In this document: positions 34,165 through 46,520 of the stretch, in pieces
How the letters are laid out: each line of letters opens with the position of its first letter
How positions within the stretch are numbered: position 1 is the first letter of the stretch
Assembly: GCA_028554755.1 (NCBI GenBank)
Contig: JAPTOF010000025.1
Span: 2,796,501-2,860,500, forward strand
From: Cordia subcordata
Taxonomy: Eukaryota > Streptophyta > Magnoliopsida > Boraginales > Cordiaceae
Length of the DNA: 64,000 bases
Direction: 5' to 3'
Program-made: the position numbers and the translations under genes
The notes under the pieces: generated by a model
What the model was told of the DNA's origin: nothing
Database searches by the model: none
Seen by the model: the letters and a program-made list of their open reading frames with translations, nothing else

Positions 34165-35603
34165 TGTGAATGGCAAGCTAGTCTAGAGAGGGGAGAATAA
34201 AGTTTTAAATTTCTCTATTTGCAAATGCCGAGATTCTTTAATTGCATAGATTGTGGAAGTATATAACAACATTTGAATAGTGTGATTCAAGTAAAATCAA
34301 GATCCACAAAGAAAAGTAAAGAAAATGCCAATTTATAATAGTTCAGCCACCAAGCCTACATCCACTACCTAAGACTTCCTACCCTAAGATTTCCAAACAA
34401 TTCCACCAAAACTTAAGCTTTTAACAAGTTGGCTAAGCTCAAAGGCCAACCTTTACAACTTCGATTTCAACTCAAAATCACCATTTGCAATTGTTTTTGA
34501 AATTTAAATCTATAAGGCTAATCTACCCAAAACCCAACTTTTACAATATAAAGATATTAAAAAGTGTAAAATACAAGTTGGATTTGGTATACAATACAAG
34601 ACTTATAAATGCCTTGAAAAATGTAAAAGCTCTTCTTGTATTACTCTCTCTTTTCTTTTGGCTTTTCAAACTTTTTAAGCACACAAATCTTGGGTTCTTG
34701 TTAAAGGACTAAAGATAATCTTGGGTTCTTGTTAAAGGGCTAAAGAGAAGTAATATTTAAATGCCTCTTTTTAAAAATAGATGTTAAACACAAAGATTAT
34801 AGACCAAAATAAAGTTTTTGACCATTGTAGAAAAATAGGGCAAAAATCGTACATCTAACTGCTAGTTAAAAAATCTAAAAACTGAAGCTTCTGGGTGGAC
34901 TTTCCTTTGTACGATACACCAGCAAGGTGTCTCCGACAAGCTCTGGTGAGGTAGATCATGTCTGGTACCCCGACAAGAGAAAAACACAAAACCTTTAAAA
35001 ACTTTCTGCCAGGTGAGGTAAAAACACCGTCGGTACCTTGGCAAGGTCAGCCTAGCTGTACTCAAAAGATAGTTTTATAAGAAAAACATGACCTATCAAC
35101 TCAAAGATAAGTTTAAAGCCATTTTTAGCATGAAAACAATTTGAAAAACACAAAGACATTTAGAAAACAAGCTTATGCATACAATATCTCAATTTTTAAA
35201 CCTAGAGAGAGTGAGAGAGAATTAGAACACAAAGGCCAAGGCATCTTTACAATAATCAATGACCGCATGCTTTGTCTTCCATCTCCTTCCTTATGCCATT
35301 ATACCACTTGATATCAGGAAGCTTCAACATTCAAGGTGGCAAATGATTATCTCCAAGGCATAGGCCTAGCATAATTGCTTAAAGACTCAAACAATTCATT
35401 AGAATTAATAGAAACACACTTGAGTTATTAAAGCAATCATTTACTCTGTTTACATATGCCATTCATCCATAATTCATAATCCATCATCATAAATATTCAC
35501 CACAAGCATAGTATACATAATCACATATTTAACAAGTAACCCAATTTTCATCATTGGTTCTCATTATCAAAACACAATCATTATCATCACCATAATGTCA
35601 ACA
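34165..35603 (-). repeat. 5' LTR of element G
   Basis: 1,439 bp with TG/CA ends: TGTGAATGGC on the left and ATGTCAACA on the right (+ strand). It is the most complete SIRE-type LTR here besides K and serves as the reference for the C LTR fragments. Confidence 0.88.
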
Positions 35604-35770
35604 GTCCATCTGAGGTGATTAAAGCATACCCTTTTGGAGCCATAAGGATAAAAGATTTAAAGGATGGCTGAGAGATGACTGTAAACGGGCAATACCTGAA
35701 GTATGCATTTAATCCAAGCATGGCTTGTATGGAGATCATTGAGCTTCAGGACCCCATCTATGGAGAATGA
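35604..35770 (+). pseudogene. pol: I integrase C-terminal end
   Basis: The frame from 35606 reads PSEVIKAYPFGAIRIKDLKDG, a stop at about 35669, then VNGQYLKYAFNPSMACMEII and a final stop at 35768-35770. It matches the integrase tails of E (14050-14180) and H (53126-53260). Only the last 54 codons or so remain. Confidence 0.8.
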
Positions 35771-36561
35771 TGAATGGTGATTGCTTGGCTAATAACATGG
35801 TGATTGCTTGGCTAACAACATGGTGATTAGAACTACTGAGAGGCAACCTAGATTAATTTTGGTAGTTTTGTTCTTTGTTTACATTTTCTTTCCATTTGTT
35901 TTCTTTTTAGGATTTACAAGTGTTGATCCCCTATGCCATTTCCCTTTTTATATGGACCTTGTCTATCATTTGTTGATGCCAATGCAAGCCTGTATGGCAA
36001 TGCTACTAATCTTGTGCTTTGTAGGTATTGGCGATTTGTTAAAAGAAATAGGGTTACTAGGTAATTGATTAATCATTAACATTGAAGAGCTTTGAAAAAA
36101 CACAAGGTTGTATATATCTTTTCTCCACTTGTCCCCTCTTATCTACCCTCTCCCTACATCCCTTACATGTTTTGTAATGCTTATTTGCTTGATGTGTGGT
36201 TTTATTCTATTTGCTTAAGGACAAGCAAAGTTTACGTTTAGGGGTACAGGAATTTGGCTTTGTTTTATGCTTTTTTTAGGGTAGATTTATATTATTTTCT
36301 TAAAAATGGTAAAACAAATTCAATGTTTATACATGTAGAGTCATTTATCTCTTTGTTGATTGGAGTGTTGACTCTTTCCATTGACTTAATTGATTGGAGA
36401 AAATAAGGTTGTATTATGGGAAATGAATGGAGGAAAGGAAGAACCAGGATGTTGAATAAAATCCTTTTGAAAACTGTGGAGACTAAGCATTACTAAGAAT
36501 GCACCTAATAGTTGTCCCACAACTTGGTTGGAAAAAGTGTTTTGAAAAGGGTGGTTGATAT
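35771..36561 (+). other. I 3' non-coding region, left part
   Basis: It contains a short tandem repeat (ggtgattgcttggctaa..aacat, 35777-35827), a degenerate post-pol hairpin (35833-35852) and the first twin hairpin (36211-36228, one mismatch). No gene seen; a hydrophobic frame at 35808-36068 is not supported by homology. Confidence 0.65.
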
Positions 36562-37030
36562 GAATGTGATGTGTTGTGTTTTTATGTGTGTTTATATTGA
36601 TAATTGCCTATGTTTGAGAAGTATCTTGAGCTTTAAAAGATGCATTAGTATAGCACATATACTAGAGTTAGGCTTAAGCATAAGCAAATGTACATAGTTG
36701 AGTTTCTAAGTCAAATGCTATACTAAATGCTTCATTTTGTGCCTTAGGTAAGGTATAGGGCTGAAACGGAGCGTGAACGAGGATGGACAACGAAGATAAA
36801 AGAGGTATGGGTCATGTGATAAAAGCCAAGAGCAAGAAAGAGACAATAGAAGGCCAATTGAAAGAGTCGGTCAACCGGCTAAGTCGATCGCCCACTCCAG
36901 AGAGGAGCCCAAAAATTGCTGGTTGAGTTCCCCAAAAGAGTCGCTTCATCGGCAAGCTTGACCGGCCAATCTAGGGAGCATCAATTTGGAAGCTGGACGA
37001 GTTAAGAAGAGAAGTCGGTCGACCAGCTAG

Positions 37031-37546
37031 GTCGACCGGCTGTGCGCAACAGATGCTATAAAAACTCGACTTTTCAGCTTTTAAAGGGGATTTTTTAGAG
37101 ACCAATACACACACCCATTTCTCACTCACAAAACCCTATTCTCACCCACCTTTGATTCACACACTAACACATACACCCACTTGAAATTAAGTTGATTTTG
37201 GAGGATTCAAACATTACTTGGTAAAGATTTGCTCAAGTTTGTAAAGAAATCAACAAGGATGAAAAGGGAGGTTTCTATAACATCTCTAGTCGACCGGCTG
37301 TGCACGACAAATGCTATAAAAACTCGACTTTTCAGCTTTTAAAGGGGATTTTTTAGAGACCAATACACACACCCATTTCTCACTCACAAAACCCTATTCT
37401 CACCAACCTCTGATTCGCACACTAACACACACACCCTCTTGAAATTAAGTTGATTTTGGAGGATTCAAACATTACTTGGTAAAGATTTGCTCAAGTTTGT
37501 AAAGAATCAACAAGGATGAAAAGGGAGATTCAATAACATCTTTCAT
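37031..37546 (+). repeat. 258-bp tandem duplication of the core promoter in LTR L
   Basis: Copy one starts at 37031 and copy two at 37289, both with GTCGACCGGCTGTGC. They differ at a few positions (cgcaac/cacgac, ccacctt/ccaacct). Each copy holds a TATA box, TATAAAAA, at 37057-37064 and 37315-37322, plus the following roughly 200 bp of presumed transcribed LTR. Confidence 0.9.
37057..37064 (+). promoter_or_regulatory. TATA box 1 of LTR L
   Basis: TATAAAAA in a GATGC-TATAAAAA-CTCGAC context, directly downstream of the GTCGAC palindrome cluster. The same box recurs at 37315-37322 in the second copy. Confidence 0.65.
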
Positions 37547-38692
37547 TCTTATTTACTTCATGCTAGAGTAGATGATTTAGGGTATCAAACTTGTGTAATG
37601 GGTTGATGTATATACTCTTTGTTTTGGGATTTTATTGGCTTATTTATATACATACTTTGTTCTTATTTTTAGAAGCTTTATATCAATTTATGTCCATGTG
37701 TTTGATGTAATGCTTGTATGAGTTGTATGTATATATAGATTGAGTTTTATTTGCTATAGAACACTTCTAATTCTCAAATTATGCATGTCTATGTGTGTGA
37801 TTATGGATATTATGAAGTGGGTTGATTATATTCATGTCAATGTGAGTATGAAATATGCCTTATATTGAATACTTGCTCAATCAATGCCACATGTTGATAC
37901 TTAAATGCTTTCAATGGCGTAAATCAAACTCGCTAGTGTTTGTATTGTGGATAAGATGTCATATTCACAACGCCTTGCCTTAGAACATGTAGGACTGCAC
38001 TTACTAGGTATTGATCCGCTTTAGTGTCCCTAGAATGACAGTACATAAGTTAGGACTAGTCTAGATCGAGTCCCTTTTAGCTTTAAATCTAGCTAATAAG
38101 ACTCCGGATAGGCTTAGTCGACCCTAAAAACCCTAGGTCTTAGTTTTAAATCCAACAAATGATTTAGGAACTAGGGTAGGATTATTCTAGGGCACGTAGG
38201 CAGCTTTCTAGTCCCTCCTATGGCCTTAGGTACATAAGGACCACGCTGTAACTCTAAGCATGCATGCTTAAGGACAGACCCGCACTGAGTCCTAGGTTGT
38301 AATTAGGACACTAGTTAGTTGCTTAGTATTAGAAGCTTTATGCAGGAAGCCAATCCCCAATCCTATAGCATAGAGGTGCTAAATCACCCATTCGCAAGTA
38401 TAGGTCACTTAATCACCTTTCCCTTATTTCAATTCCCTAAGTTATTCTTTTCCTTAGTGCATTTATACTGTAGTCTCTCATTTTTTTCCCTTAGCTCCTA
38501 AAAATCCAAGTACAAAAACATGCTAGTTTAGGTCTTCTCTTTAAGCTTCTTCTAGAGCATGCTAGCATAGAATTTCTTCCACAAATTCACGGCTCCCTCT
38601 GGTTCGACACCCGTACTAGTACACATTATTCTACACGATCCGTACGCTTATGGGTCTTTTAAGACTTGCACCGAAAAAGCACACCAGAATGC

Positions 38693-39296
38693 CCCTTCCT
38701 TGATTAGTTCTTTTAGTGTGACTTAGCCCAAATTTTTCTTTTCTTTTTGCTTATGTTATGTATTGGAAAAAAATGCAAAAATTGTGAAAAAAAAGTGAAA
38801 AATGATAAAAATCAAAAATACAAGAAAAAATGAAAAAAAATGAAATATGTGAATAAGTGTCAACTGACACAATGTCAATTTGACACAAGTATCTCTCTCG
38901 TTCTTTCATGTGTCATGAATAAGGCTCTTACGTCCATTATGAGCCATCGTGATGTATCTTTCTTTCCTTATATCTTTAGGGCTACGTATATATTGGGAGG
39001 TTATGTTAGTTGATGAGGGCACGAAGTATCAACATCCCGAGTGTATGAGTTAGAATCCTTGGTTTGTAGTGACCTTAACTACTTAGTAAGTTCCCAAGAT
39101 GTGTGAGAACACTTGTGCTTGAGAGGACGAGCTGATACAGGCTTGGAGATCCTTTTTACAAAATGAATGACCCCTCATACCCCTTAGATTCAAAAAGATA
39201 ACAAGGCAATACCTTCAGCAACCCTTTTTTGCAACTTAGAGATAAACTTAGGTTTGGTCTTGCTTAGGGACAAGCAAGAAGAAAGTTTGAGGGTGT
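38693..39296 (+). other. I 3' non-coding region, right part, with polypurine tract
   Basis: A-rich stretch at 38760-38850, second twin hairpin CTTGCTTA-GGGA-CAAGCAAG at 39259-39278, and the purine-rich tract aagaaagtttgagggtgt ending at 39296. No coding region seen. Confidence 0.7.
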
Positions 39297-42200
39297 TGAT
39301 GTGTCTTGGTTTATGTGTGGCTTTGCCTACATTTTCTTATGTTCATAGAGGTGTTTTGTGCTTACTTGATGGCATTAGTGTAGTATTTATGTAATATTTA
39401 TGCATATGCAGTTCTAAGTGTCTATAGTTGAGCTTTATGGTTAAATATTACACTAAATGCTTAAGTTTTGTGCCTTAGTTGAGCCATAGGCTGGAGCATA
39501 AGCTTGAACGAGGATAGAGGATGAAGAATAAAGATCTATAGGTCATGAAACGAAGGCTGAAAGCGAGAAAAACGAAGGGTAAAAGTGAGAAGAATGAAGA
39601 TTAGAGCCAACAAGGGCTATCAATCAAGTAGAAAGTAAGAACAAATCGACCAGCATACCAGTGAGCTAAGAAAAGATACCGATTATGCAAGGCACCAATA
39701 CTAGTAAACTGACTAGGTTGATCAGAAGAACCAATGAGCACCTATTTGCTACCAGTTGAGCAAGAAAAAAGTTACTAGTTGACTGGCTGGGTTGACCGGT
39801 TATGCCACTGGGAGGATTATAAAAACACAATTTTTAGCATATTTTTGGTATCTATTCATCAACCTATGCACCAATCCATCACACCTACTTCATCCTACTA
39901 AAACCCTAGCCCTCTATCACTCTCACCTACCTCACACACACTCATCTTCACTCATCGACACCTAGAATCAAGCTCTCTTTGGGAATCAAACACTTGGAAT
40001 TGAATTTGTAGCAAGATTTGTAAAGAAGAAGCTAAGCATGAAAGGAAAGATTCTCTTTCTACTTTTTTTCTTCTATGGTTGAGTAGATATTTAGAGAGTG
40101 ACTGACACTTGTATTATGGGATAATCTATTACTTTATTGTTATGGGATATTTGATGGGTTAATGTATATGCTTTGTTTTTAGGGTTTTTAATGGCTATCT
40201 TCTTACATGTCTATGTGTTTAATGATATGTCTCAATGAAATAGCATATTTTTTTATGCTTGCTTGCTTGCTTGCTACTAACCACTTCCATATCTTTATTT
40301 GACCATGTCTTTGTGTTCATGTAAAGAATCTATGGAATGGGTCATATATTCATGCATGTCTATGTGTGTGTTTATATGTCTTAATAGCAAAGCATGCTTT
40401 AATAGCATACATGTTGGGACTTTATTGCTTATATGGTGTAATCTAAACATGTCTATGTGTTTAGTAGTTGGATATGTCTATGTGTTCAACAAATGCCATG
40501 CCTAAGAGCATGTATTAATGAGTGCTTAAACGCTTAAACACTATTGTGATGCATTGATTGATGGCACGCAATTAATGATTAGACTTAGTTGAGTTCCCTT
40601 TAACTTTAAACCCAGCTAATAGGCTTTCGACTTAGTTTAATTGACCTTAGATGGACTAGGTCTTAGCTTTATTAGACCCGGCCAATGGTTTATGTGAGTG
40701 GCAAGCTAGCTCTACAGGAGGTTTAAATAGAGCTTGAAAATTCTTTACTTGCAAACTTTAAGAATTCTTTTGTTGTATTGATTGTGAAAGCATATTGCAA
40801 AGTTGAATAGGTTGAATCAATCCAAAATTGAAAAGCATGACAAAAATGAAAGAACACAACAATTATCGGGGTTCAGCTACCAAGCTTATATCCACTCCCT
40901 AAGCATTTTACTCGAAAATTTCAACAATGCTACTAAAAACCTTCAGCTTTTCAAAAGTTGGTTAAGGTCAAAAACCAACCATATAACCTTGATTTCAACC
41001 CAAAATCAAGAAGCCCACTTACAATTGTTTTTTGAGTTTCAAACCACAAGGCCAATCTACCTAAATCCCAGCTTTTACAAGATAAAGTATTGTAAAGTGT
41101 AAAACCTAAGTTGAAATTAATCATTACAAGACCTATAGTTGCCTTAAGAAAAGTGAAGCTCTTCTTATATTGCTCTCTCTTTTTCTATTTGCATTTTCAA
41201 AACTTTTAAGCTCTCTTTTCTTTGGTTCTTATGTTGTCTTTGATAACCTAAAGATAAGTGATATATATACATATATGTATATGTATGTATGTATGTATGT
41301 ATATATTTGCCTCAATTGAAAAATAGCTATTGGACACAAAGGTTAAAGTCCAAAATCAAATTTTTTACCATTGTAGAAAAACCAAGGTAAAAAATCTTAC
41401 TATCAACAGCTATTTTCAAGTTAAAATTTCAGACTTCCAGGTGCACTTTTCTTTGTACTGGTACCCGGCAAAGTTTGCCAGGCAAGGTTCGGGTGGGTTG
41501 ATCATGTTTGGTACCCCGGCAAGGGCAAAATATGGATAGTTTGAGAACTTCCTCGTGGGAAGGGTTAAAGACTGATCTGGTACCCTGGCAAAGCTAACTC
41601 GGCAATACTCAAAAATTATTTTTCAAGAATAACTTGATCTATCACCTCAAAAACAAGTTTTAAAAGCATTTTTCAACACAAAATCACTTTGAAAAGCATA
41701 AAACCATTTAGAAAACAGGTTTGGGCATATAATATATCAATTTTAAGCAAGCAAGAGATAGAAGACAAGAAGCAAGGCAACTTTACAATGAAATATTCAA
41801 CTACCACACCTCTTATGTCTTTCTTCTCTTTCCTTATGTCACCAAACCACTTGATATAAGAACCCTCCAAAGTTCATGGTGGTGGATGGTCATCTTTAAG
41901 GCATAAGCTTAGCATACTTACTCAAGAACTCACATAATTCATTAGGAAAAATAAAACCTCACTTGAGTTCACAAAGCAATCATTCATCTTTTGTCTACAT
42001 ATGCCATTCATCCATCATCTTTCGTCTACATATGCCATTCATCCATAACTCACATAATATATCATCATAGTCATTCATCACAAGCAATGTATACACAATC
42101 ACATATTGAACAAATAATTAGTTTTCATCATCAAAATATAAACAACATCACAGCCAATGTCAACAATTTAGACACTAGGGTAGATTCAATCAACATCACC

Positions 42201-42690
42201 TAAAAGTCTAATTAACTAGCCTGAAAACCCTAAGTCATAAGGACTACGCTGTACTCTAAGTAGAGCTCACTTAGGGATAAACCCACACTAAGGCCTAGAG
42301 GATAATAAGGCTATTGATTAGTATTTTAGACTAAAGCAACCTTAAAATCAAATCCATCAAATAGTCCTTTAACAAAAATATAGTAGTCCCCCATAATCCA
42401 GTGGAAGCCACCCCTAATAACCATTTCCATTGTTTGCTCTCCCATAGTTAGCTTGTTGCCTCCCATTTCCCTTTTCATTCCCTTAGTTTAGTTTCCCTTT
42501 AACTAGATTTACATTTTGATCTCCACTCAATCTAAAATCCCAAAAAGATATATAGATTAGGTTTCTTCTTTTAGGACAGATATCTTAGAGCCATTCCCCA
42601 TCTTCACCTCCCTGTGGAATATAACCCCATACTTGTAAGCTAGGCTACAAATGACCCATGCACTTGCGGGCTAATGTTAAGACTTGTACA
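39297..42690 (+). repeat. 3' LTR of element I, split by solo LTR K
   Basis: LTR parts 39297-40692 and 42166-42690. It starts TGATGTGTCTTGG and ends GACTTGTACA. It carries a palindrome/CCGG cluster (39630-39810), five copies of the spaced CATGTCTATGTGTTTA-like motif (about 40204-40490) and a hairpin variant TTAACT/AGCTAA (40600-40619). Confidence 0.85.
40693..42165 (-). repeat. Solo SIRE-type copia LTR K
   Basis: It spans TGTGAGTGGC to AATGTCAACA, about 1.47 kb, and matches the G LTR in the same orientation. Flanks GTTTA (40688-40692) and ATTTA (42166-42170) are a 4-of-5 TSD, and element I's LTR wording continues across it. It contains the AT/TATG microsatellite at 41260-41305, at the same site as in C. 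Confidence 0.87.
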
Positions 42691-43668
42691 TTAGAGTAGC
42701 ATGGGTAATTTCAAAATATTGAGGTTCATAGGGAATCCATCAAAGTGCCCACATTCGTTGAATATTGCCTCGCAATTATTCTGCTTATCTAGATGTCGAG
42801 AACCATTGCTAGAAGGTATATCAATTGGTATGAGGATAGTCCTAGTATCATTGGGTTAAGTTTGAACTTACAAAGTCATGCAGAAAGTCAAGTGTTTTGT
42901 TGATGGATTGACATATTATATTCAATTAAGAATTAAATATGTCGTAATTTAATTATGAATTAAATAATGGATTTAATATTTGATGTATCTTAATATTTAA
43001 TTGAGAATATTAACATTAATTATTTATTTATTGGTCACGAGGTTATTTTCATCTATTTTCAGCTAGCATCGAAAATGAGTCTTGAAATTAAATCATGGGC
43101 TAAATGAGTTAAGAATTAAAAATAAGGATTTAATTTTAATAACTTGTCTTGGACTTAAGAAGTCCATGACCTTAAGTCTAAATATTTTAGGCTTAATAGG
43201 TTGGAAGACAAGGGCTTTGGCCTTAAGAAGCCCTAATCCATTCTCTATTTATTAAATACACAATTGTTCTGTACGTTTAATTCATTCTAGTTCTTTGCCA
43301 GGGAAAAATATTCCACCCCAAGAACATAAACCCTAGCCTTTATCCTTAACGCCTTGATCCTGTCCAAAGAGGGGAAAGTTTGACACTTCTACAAGGCATA
43401 TTATCAAGAATCAAATGAGATTACGAGGTAATCTCTCTTGTCTTTCTTGAAATTTTTTTTATATAGAGCTTGATCCTACACGAGGAATTCCCAGAGAAAG
43501 TCTCCCCAATTTCCTTCAATTAGGTTCTTGCATGTTGGTCTATCATTAATTGTTTTATCTTATTTGAAAACCAAAAAAAAGTCAAAAATTTTTGAAAAAC
43601 CCAAAAATTTTAAAATCTTTAAAAATCGAAAGAGAATTTTGAATTGAGAAGAGATTTACTTGTGTTGA

Positions 43669-43974
43669 TTGAGTATGGATAGATGTAATGCTTCTTGGTT
43701 TTCATTTGTATCCTTTTCCCCATGTATTGTATGTGCTCTTAATGCTACTGTTTTATGTGGTAGTTGTGAGCATCATACTACATATTGTCTCCTTACATGT
43801 GGAAATCTCCCATATTGTGCTTATTCAAGTCATGACCCCTATGGTCATATGCCTTCCCATGCATCTACATCTAGTATTCAGGACTATAAGGAGCCATATT
43901 ATGTATTTCCATCTTGGGGTCATGATGGCTCTTCTTTCTTTTCACCTCTTAGCTATGAATGTCCCCTCCCATAA
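43669..43974 (+). CDS. Short Cys/His-rich ORF, possible Gag remnant
   Basis: 101 codons starting MSMDRCNASW. It contains CGSCEHHTTYC, a compact Cys/His cluster, and then a stretch rich in Tyr, Pro and Ser (YYVFPSWGHDGSSFF). It follows an A/T-rich leader-like tract and is followed by stops in the same frame with similar composition. The arrangement could be the decayed N-terminus of a retroelement Gag. I do not recognise a family, and it could be a chance ORF. Confidence 0.25.
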   Translation: MSMDRCNASWFSFVSFSPCIVCALNATVLCGSCEHHTTYCLLTCGNLPYCAYSSHDPYGHMPSHASTSSIQDYKEPYYVFPSWGHDGSSFFSPLSYECPLP

Positions 43975-44760
43975 CATATTTCCCCACATACTCTTCTTCC
44001 GAGGTTTTTTTTTTATGATTATGCTCATAATGATGATGACCAAAATACTTATCATTTTATCTCGGTTGAGCTTCCGTCACATAGGTCTTTATATCTTTGG
44101 CGAAATTAGAACAATTGGTTGAGCAATCCCAATAGTAATTCCTTCTCAATGTCCAAATGATTAATCCAATCAAGAGAAGCTAGTTAGGATTTCCAAAAGG
44201 TTATCCTTAATAGCCAAGTGCTTAAATAGGGAAGTCAAAAATGAGCAACCCGTGAGTAAGAGTGTTGAGATGCCGTTTGACTAGGTTGATGGAATGGGAG
44301 TGAGCATAGGTAGAGCTACATAATCTTGAGGGGGTGCTAACTTTTCTTAAAAAATGAATTTTGCTATTATATTTTTGTAATTATTTTTGGTTATGAAAGA
44401 ACAATTTCTGTGAGGTGCATCCGCTCATAATAAGAGTACACATCCTCATGATTATGATAGAGATAATATTTAATAATGCTTTCATTTTATTTTCCAAAAA
44501 AAATAAATTTAAAATTAAAATAAATAAGTAAAAAGTAAACAATAGATTTAGAAAATAAGAGATAAAGAAAGGAAAAGCAAAAGAAAATGATTACTTGGTC
44601 ATTTACATAAAGAGAGATATATTTCTAAGTTGAATATTGAAAATTTTCAAAATTTGCAAGTCAAATTAGGACAATTACAAAATATAGTTCCATTTATACT
44701 AACAAAAATATAGTTCCTGGCTCCACCACTGGGAGTGAGGCCTATAGATGAGGTAAATTA

Positions 44761-44960
44761 GTGGTGGAATTGATGATGTTTGGGAGAGATATAGAGAGAA
44801 AGGTTGATGGAGAGTTCATATCTTATAGTGAGGAAGAGGTTGAGCATGATTGTGTCTTGGGTGATGACATTGATTATATTTTAGAGGGAGTGGTGTCCTA
44901 TCCTTCAGTGCTTCCATCTCTTTTGACCGAGTCATTCGAGCCTGTTCTTTCTATTAAGAT
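44761..44960 (+). pseudogene. Acidic ORF fragment, possible retroelement linker
   Basis: The frame from 44761 reads an acidic stretch (EEEVEHDCVLGDDIDYILE) and then a Ser/Pro-rich tail (YPSVLPSLL). Its composition resembles the acidic tail after the protease in A. It is interrupted by LTR O at 44961; the codons beyond that point belong to the LTR. Function unknown. Confidence 0.3.
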
Positions 44961-45426
44961 TGTATGCCCTAAAGAACACTTGTACATGGATATCAAACTA
45001 GACATTTGATCATTATTTATATTTATGAGCATCATTATATATATTATGTATATATGTGTGATACATTGTGTAAGGGTCTAATGATATAATCCAATGTATT
45101 GGGTGCATAACAAGGTTGGACGTGCAATAGGTCCAAGTCTAGTTTTGGATATATCATAAAAGATGTCCTTAGTTGAATTGTAGTATTGGGCACTTTATCG
45201 GGATAAGGCAATAGTGGGTGTCTCTCGATAGGGGTGATCTATGTAGATTATTGGAGGGTCTTTCCAGACTACGCTCTTAATACATGTATCACACATTGGA
45301 CAAGACCATCATATGTCTTCTAGACTCGTGCCATCATATATAGAGGACAAGATACTCACGGCTTCCGAGTGACCAATGCTCTTAATTTTGAGCATATCTG
45401 GATAAACTGACAAAGTTAAGGTGCAG
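44961..45426 (+). repeat. Start of copia-like LTR O
   Basis: TGTATGCCCTAAAG is the typical start of a common plant copia LTR type. The sequence is low-GC and followed by a GGTCTAATGATATAATCC-type phrase. Sequence after M (47371-47466) continues it, joined through the TGCAG/TGCAA duplication. No polypurine tract precedes it, so it is a 5' or solo LTR. Its end is not seen because N interrupts it. Confidence 0.5.
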
Positions 45427-46475
45427 TTATTGTCTTTAAGTGAGCACAAGCCTAAAGACTTACAAGCGTACAGATCGATGTAATGTAGTTGTGCAAGTGT
45501 GGATGTCAAATCTGTAGGGAGATGAATTGTAGAATATATCCTATGAAGTGTGTCCTAGAAAAGTGCCTAAAAAGGTAGTCTTAAGTAGCAATCTTTTTGG
45601 GGTTTTGGATTTAAAAGGGAGCTCAAACTAAAGGGAATAAAACTACACTATAAGAGAACGAGAATGGAAGACAAAGGAAATAAATTAATCTAGAGAGAAC
45701 TAGTAAATGGAATGGGCTAGGGTGACTTTTGCTTGCCTAAAAGTGATTCTATACTCAAATACTATGGATTTGGGATAATGGCTTAACTAGGAGGATTTCT
45801 CTTAACTAGATCACTACTTAGTTTCCTAATTTATTCCTAGGACTCAGTGCAAGTCCATCCCTAGGCGACACCTCCTAGAGCAACGGTGTGATTCTTATGA
45901 CTTAGGGCCTTAATATTGCCTAACTAGCTTCCTAAGGGACCTAGAATGAGCCTACCCTACTACCTAGACCATTGATAGGGTTTAAAGCCAAGACCTAGTG
46001 TCGACAAGATTGACTAAACCTATCCAAAAACCTATTGGCTAGGTTTAAAGCCAAAGAAGACTCGATCTAGGCTAGCCGTAAGTTACGCGCCGTCAATCTA
46101 GGGTCACTATAGCAGGATTGCATCAATTAGTGCATTCATACATGTTATATATTATGGCATTTGTGAATATCAAGACATACTCGACCATCAAACATCATCA
46201 TACTCAAATTACACCATTTAAAGCACTAGGAATCAAAATGTATGCATTATTGAGGTCATATTTACTACTAGGCATGCAAACATACACATAGATGTGAATA
46301 TAAGCATTACCCACTTTATACAATCCATATGCAAACACATAGACCTGATTATAGAATGGATTAGAAGTGTTTAGTAGCAAATAAACATTAATTTAAACAT
46401 ATGCTACTCACATAGGCATATTATCAAACACCTAGATATGTATTAAATAATAGCCATTGAAACAAGAAAAACAAA

Positions 46476-46520
<45 letters not shown>

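Larger units (their letters stand above)
32776..35603 (-). mobile_element. Element G: internally deleted SIRE-type Ty1/copia element
   Basis: On the - strand: 5' LTR (34165-35603), primer-binding site, Gag start, then a jump from the Gag zinc-knuckle region straight to the end of integrase, then truncation against LTR F. It is the same family as C, with matching LTR, Gag and integrase. It is inserted in the integrase of element I; its LTR end TGTTGACATTATGG (35603) abuts I coding sequence at 35604. Confidence 0.82.
36567..38687 (+). repeat. Solo LTR L inserted in element I
   Basis: It runs from TGATGTGTTGTG to AAAAAGCACACCA and is flanked by perfect 5-bp duplications GAATG at 36562-36566 and 38688-38692. 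The uninterrupted phrase (tgatatgagtgcccctt) can be read in B at about 1503. No internal sequence is present, so it is a solo LTR left by recombination. It contains a 258-bp tandem duplication of its promoter region and a perfect TTAGCT/AGCTAA hairpin at 38077-38096. Confidence 0.92.
35604..42690 (+). mobile_element. Element I: 3' end of an Athila-type gypsy element
   Basis: It begins with the integrase C-terminus, cut by element G. It continues through a 3' non-coding region holding solo LTR L, a polypurine tract ending at 39296, and a 3' LTR split by solo LTR K. The 5' half is not in the window; it was probably lost with the left side of G. Its LTR ends GACTTGTACA at 42690. Confidence 0.82.
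42691..44960. other. Region Q: AT-rich DNA, probably remnants of an unidentified LTR element
   Basis: It begins after the end of I's LTR. 42890-43260 is very AT-rich and has two consecutive hairpins: GGACTT-AAG-AAGTCC at 43151-43165 and GGGCTT...AAGCCC at 43212-43233. 43560-43650 is a run of aaaa-cc-aaaa words like the leaders of gypsy elements, followed by a short Cys-rich frame (43669-43974). 44470-44720 is A-rich. I cannot assign it to a known family. Confidence 0.4.

Noticed and set aside
32776..35603. G as the resumed right half of element D
   Set aside because: Orientation is opposite, and its Gag and integrase match C rather than D.
41991..42203. His-rich 70-codon ORF
   Set aside because: It reads through the end of solo LTR K into element I's LTR and so cannot be one gene. 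It contains a short local repeat of ctacatatgccattcatcca.
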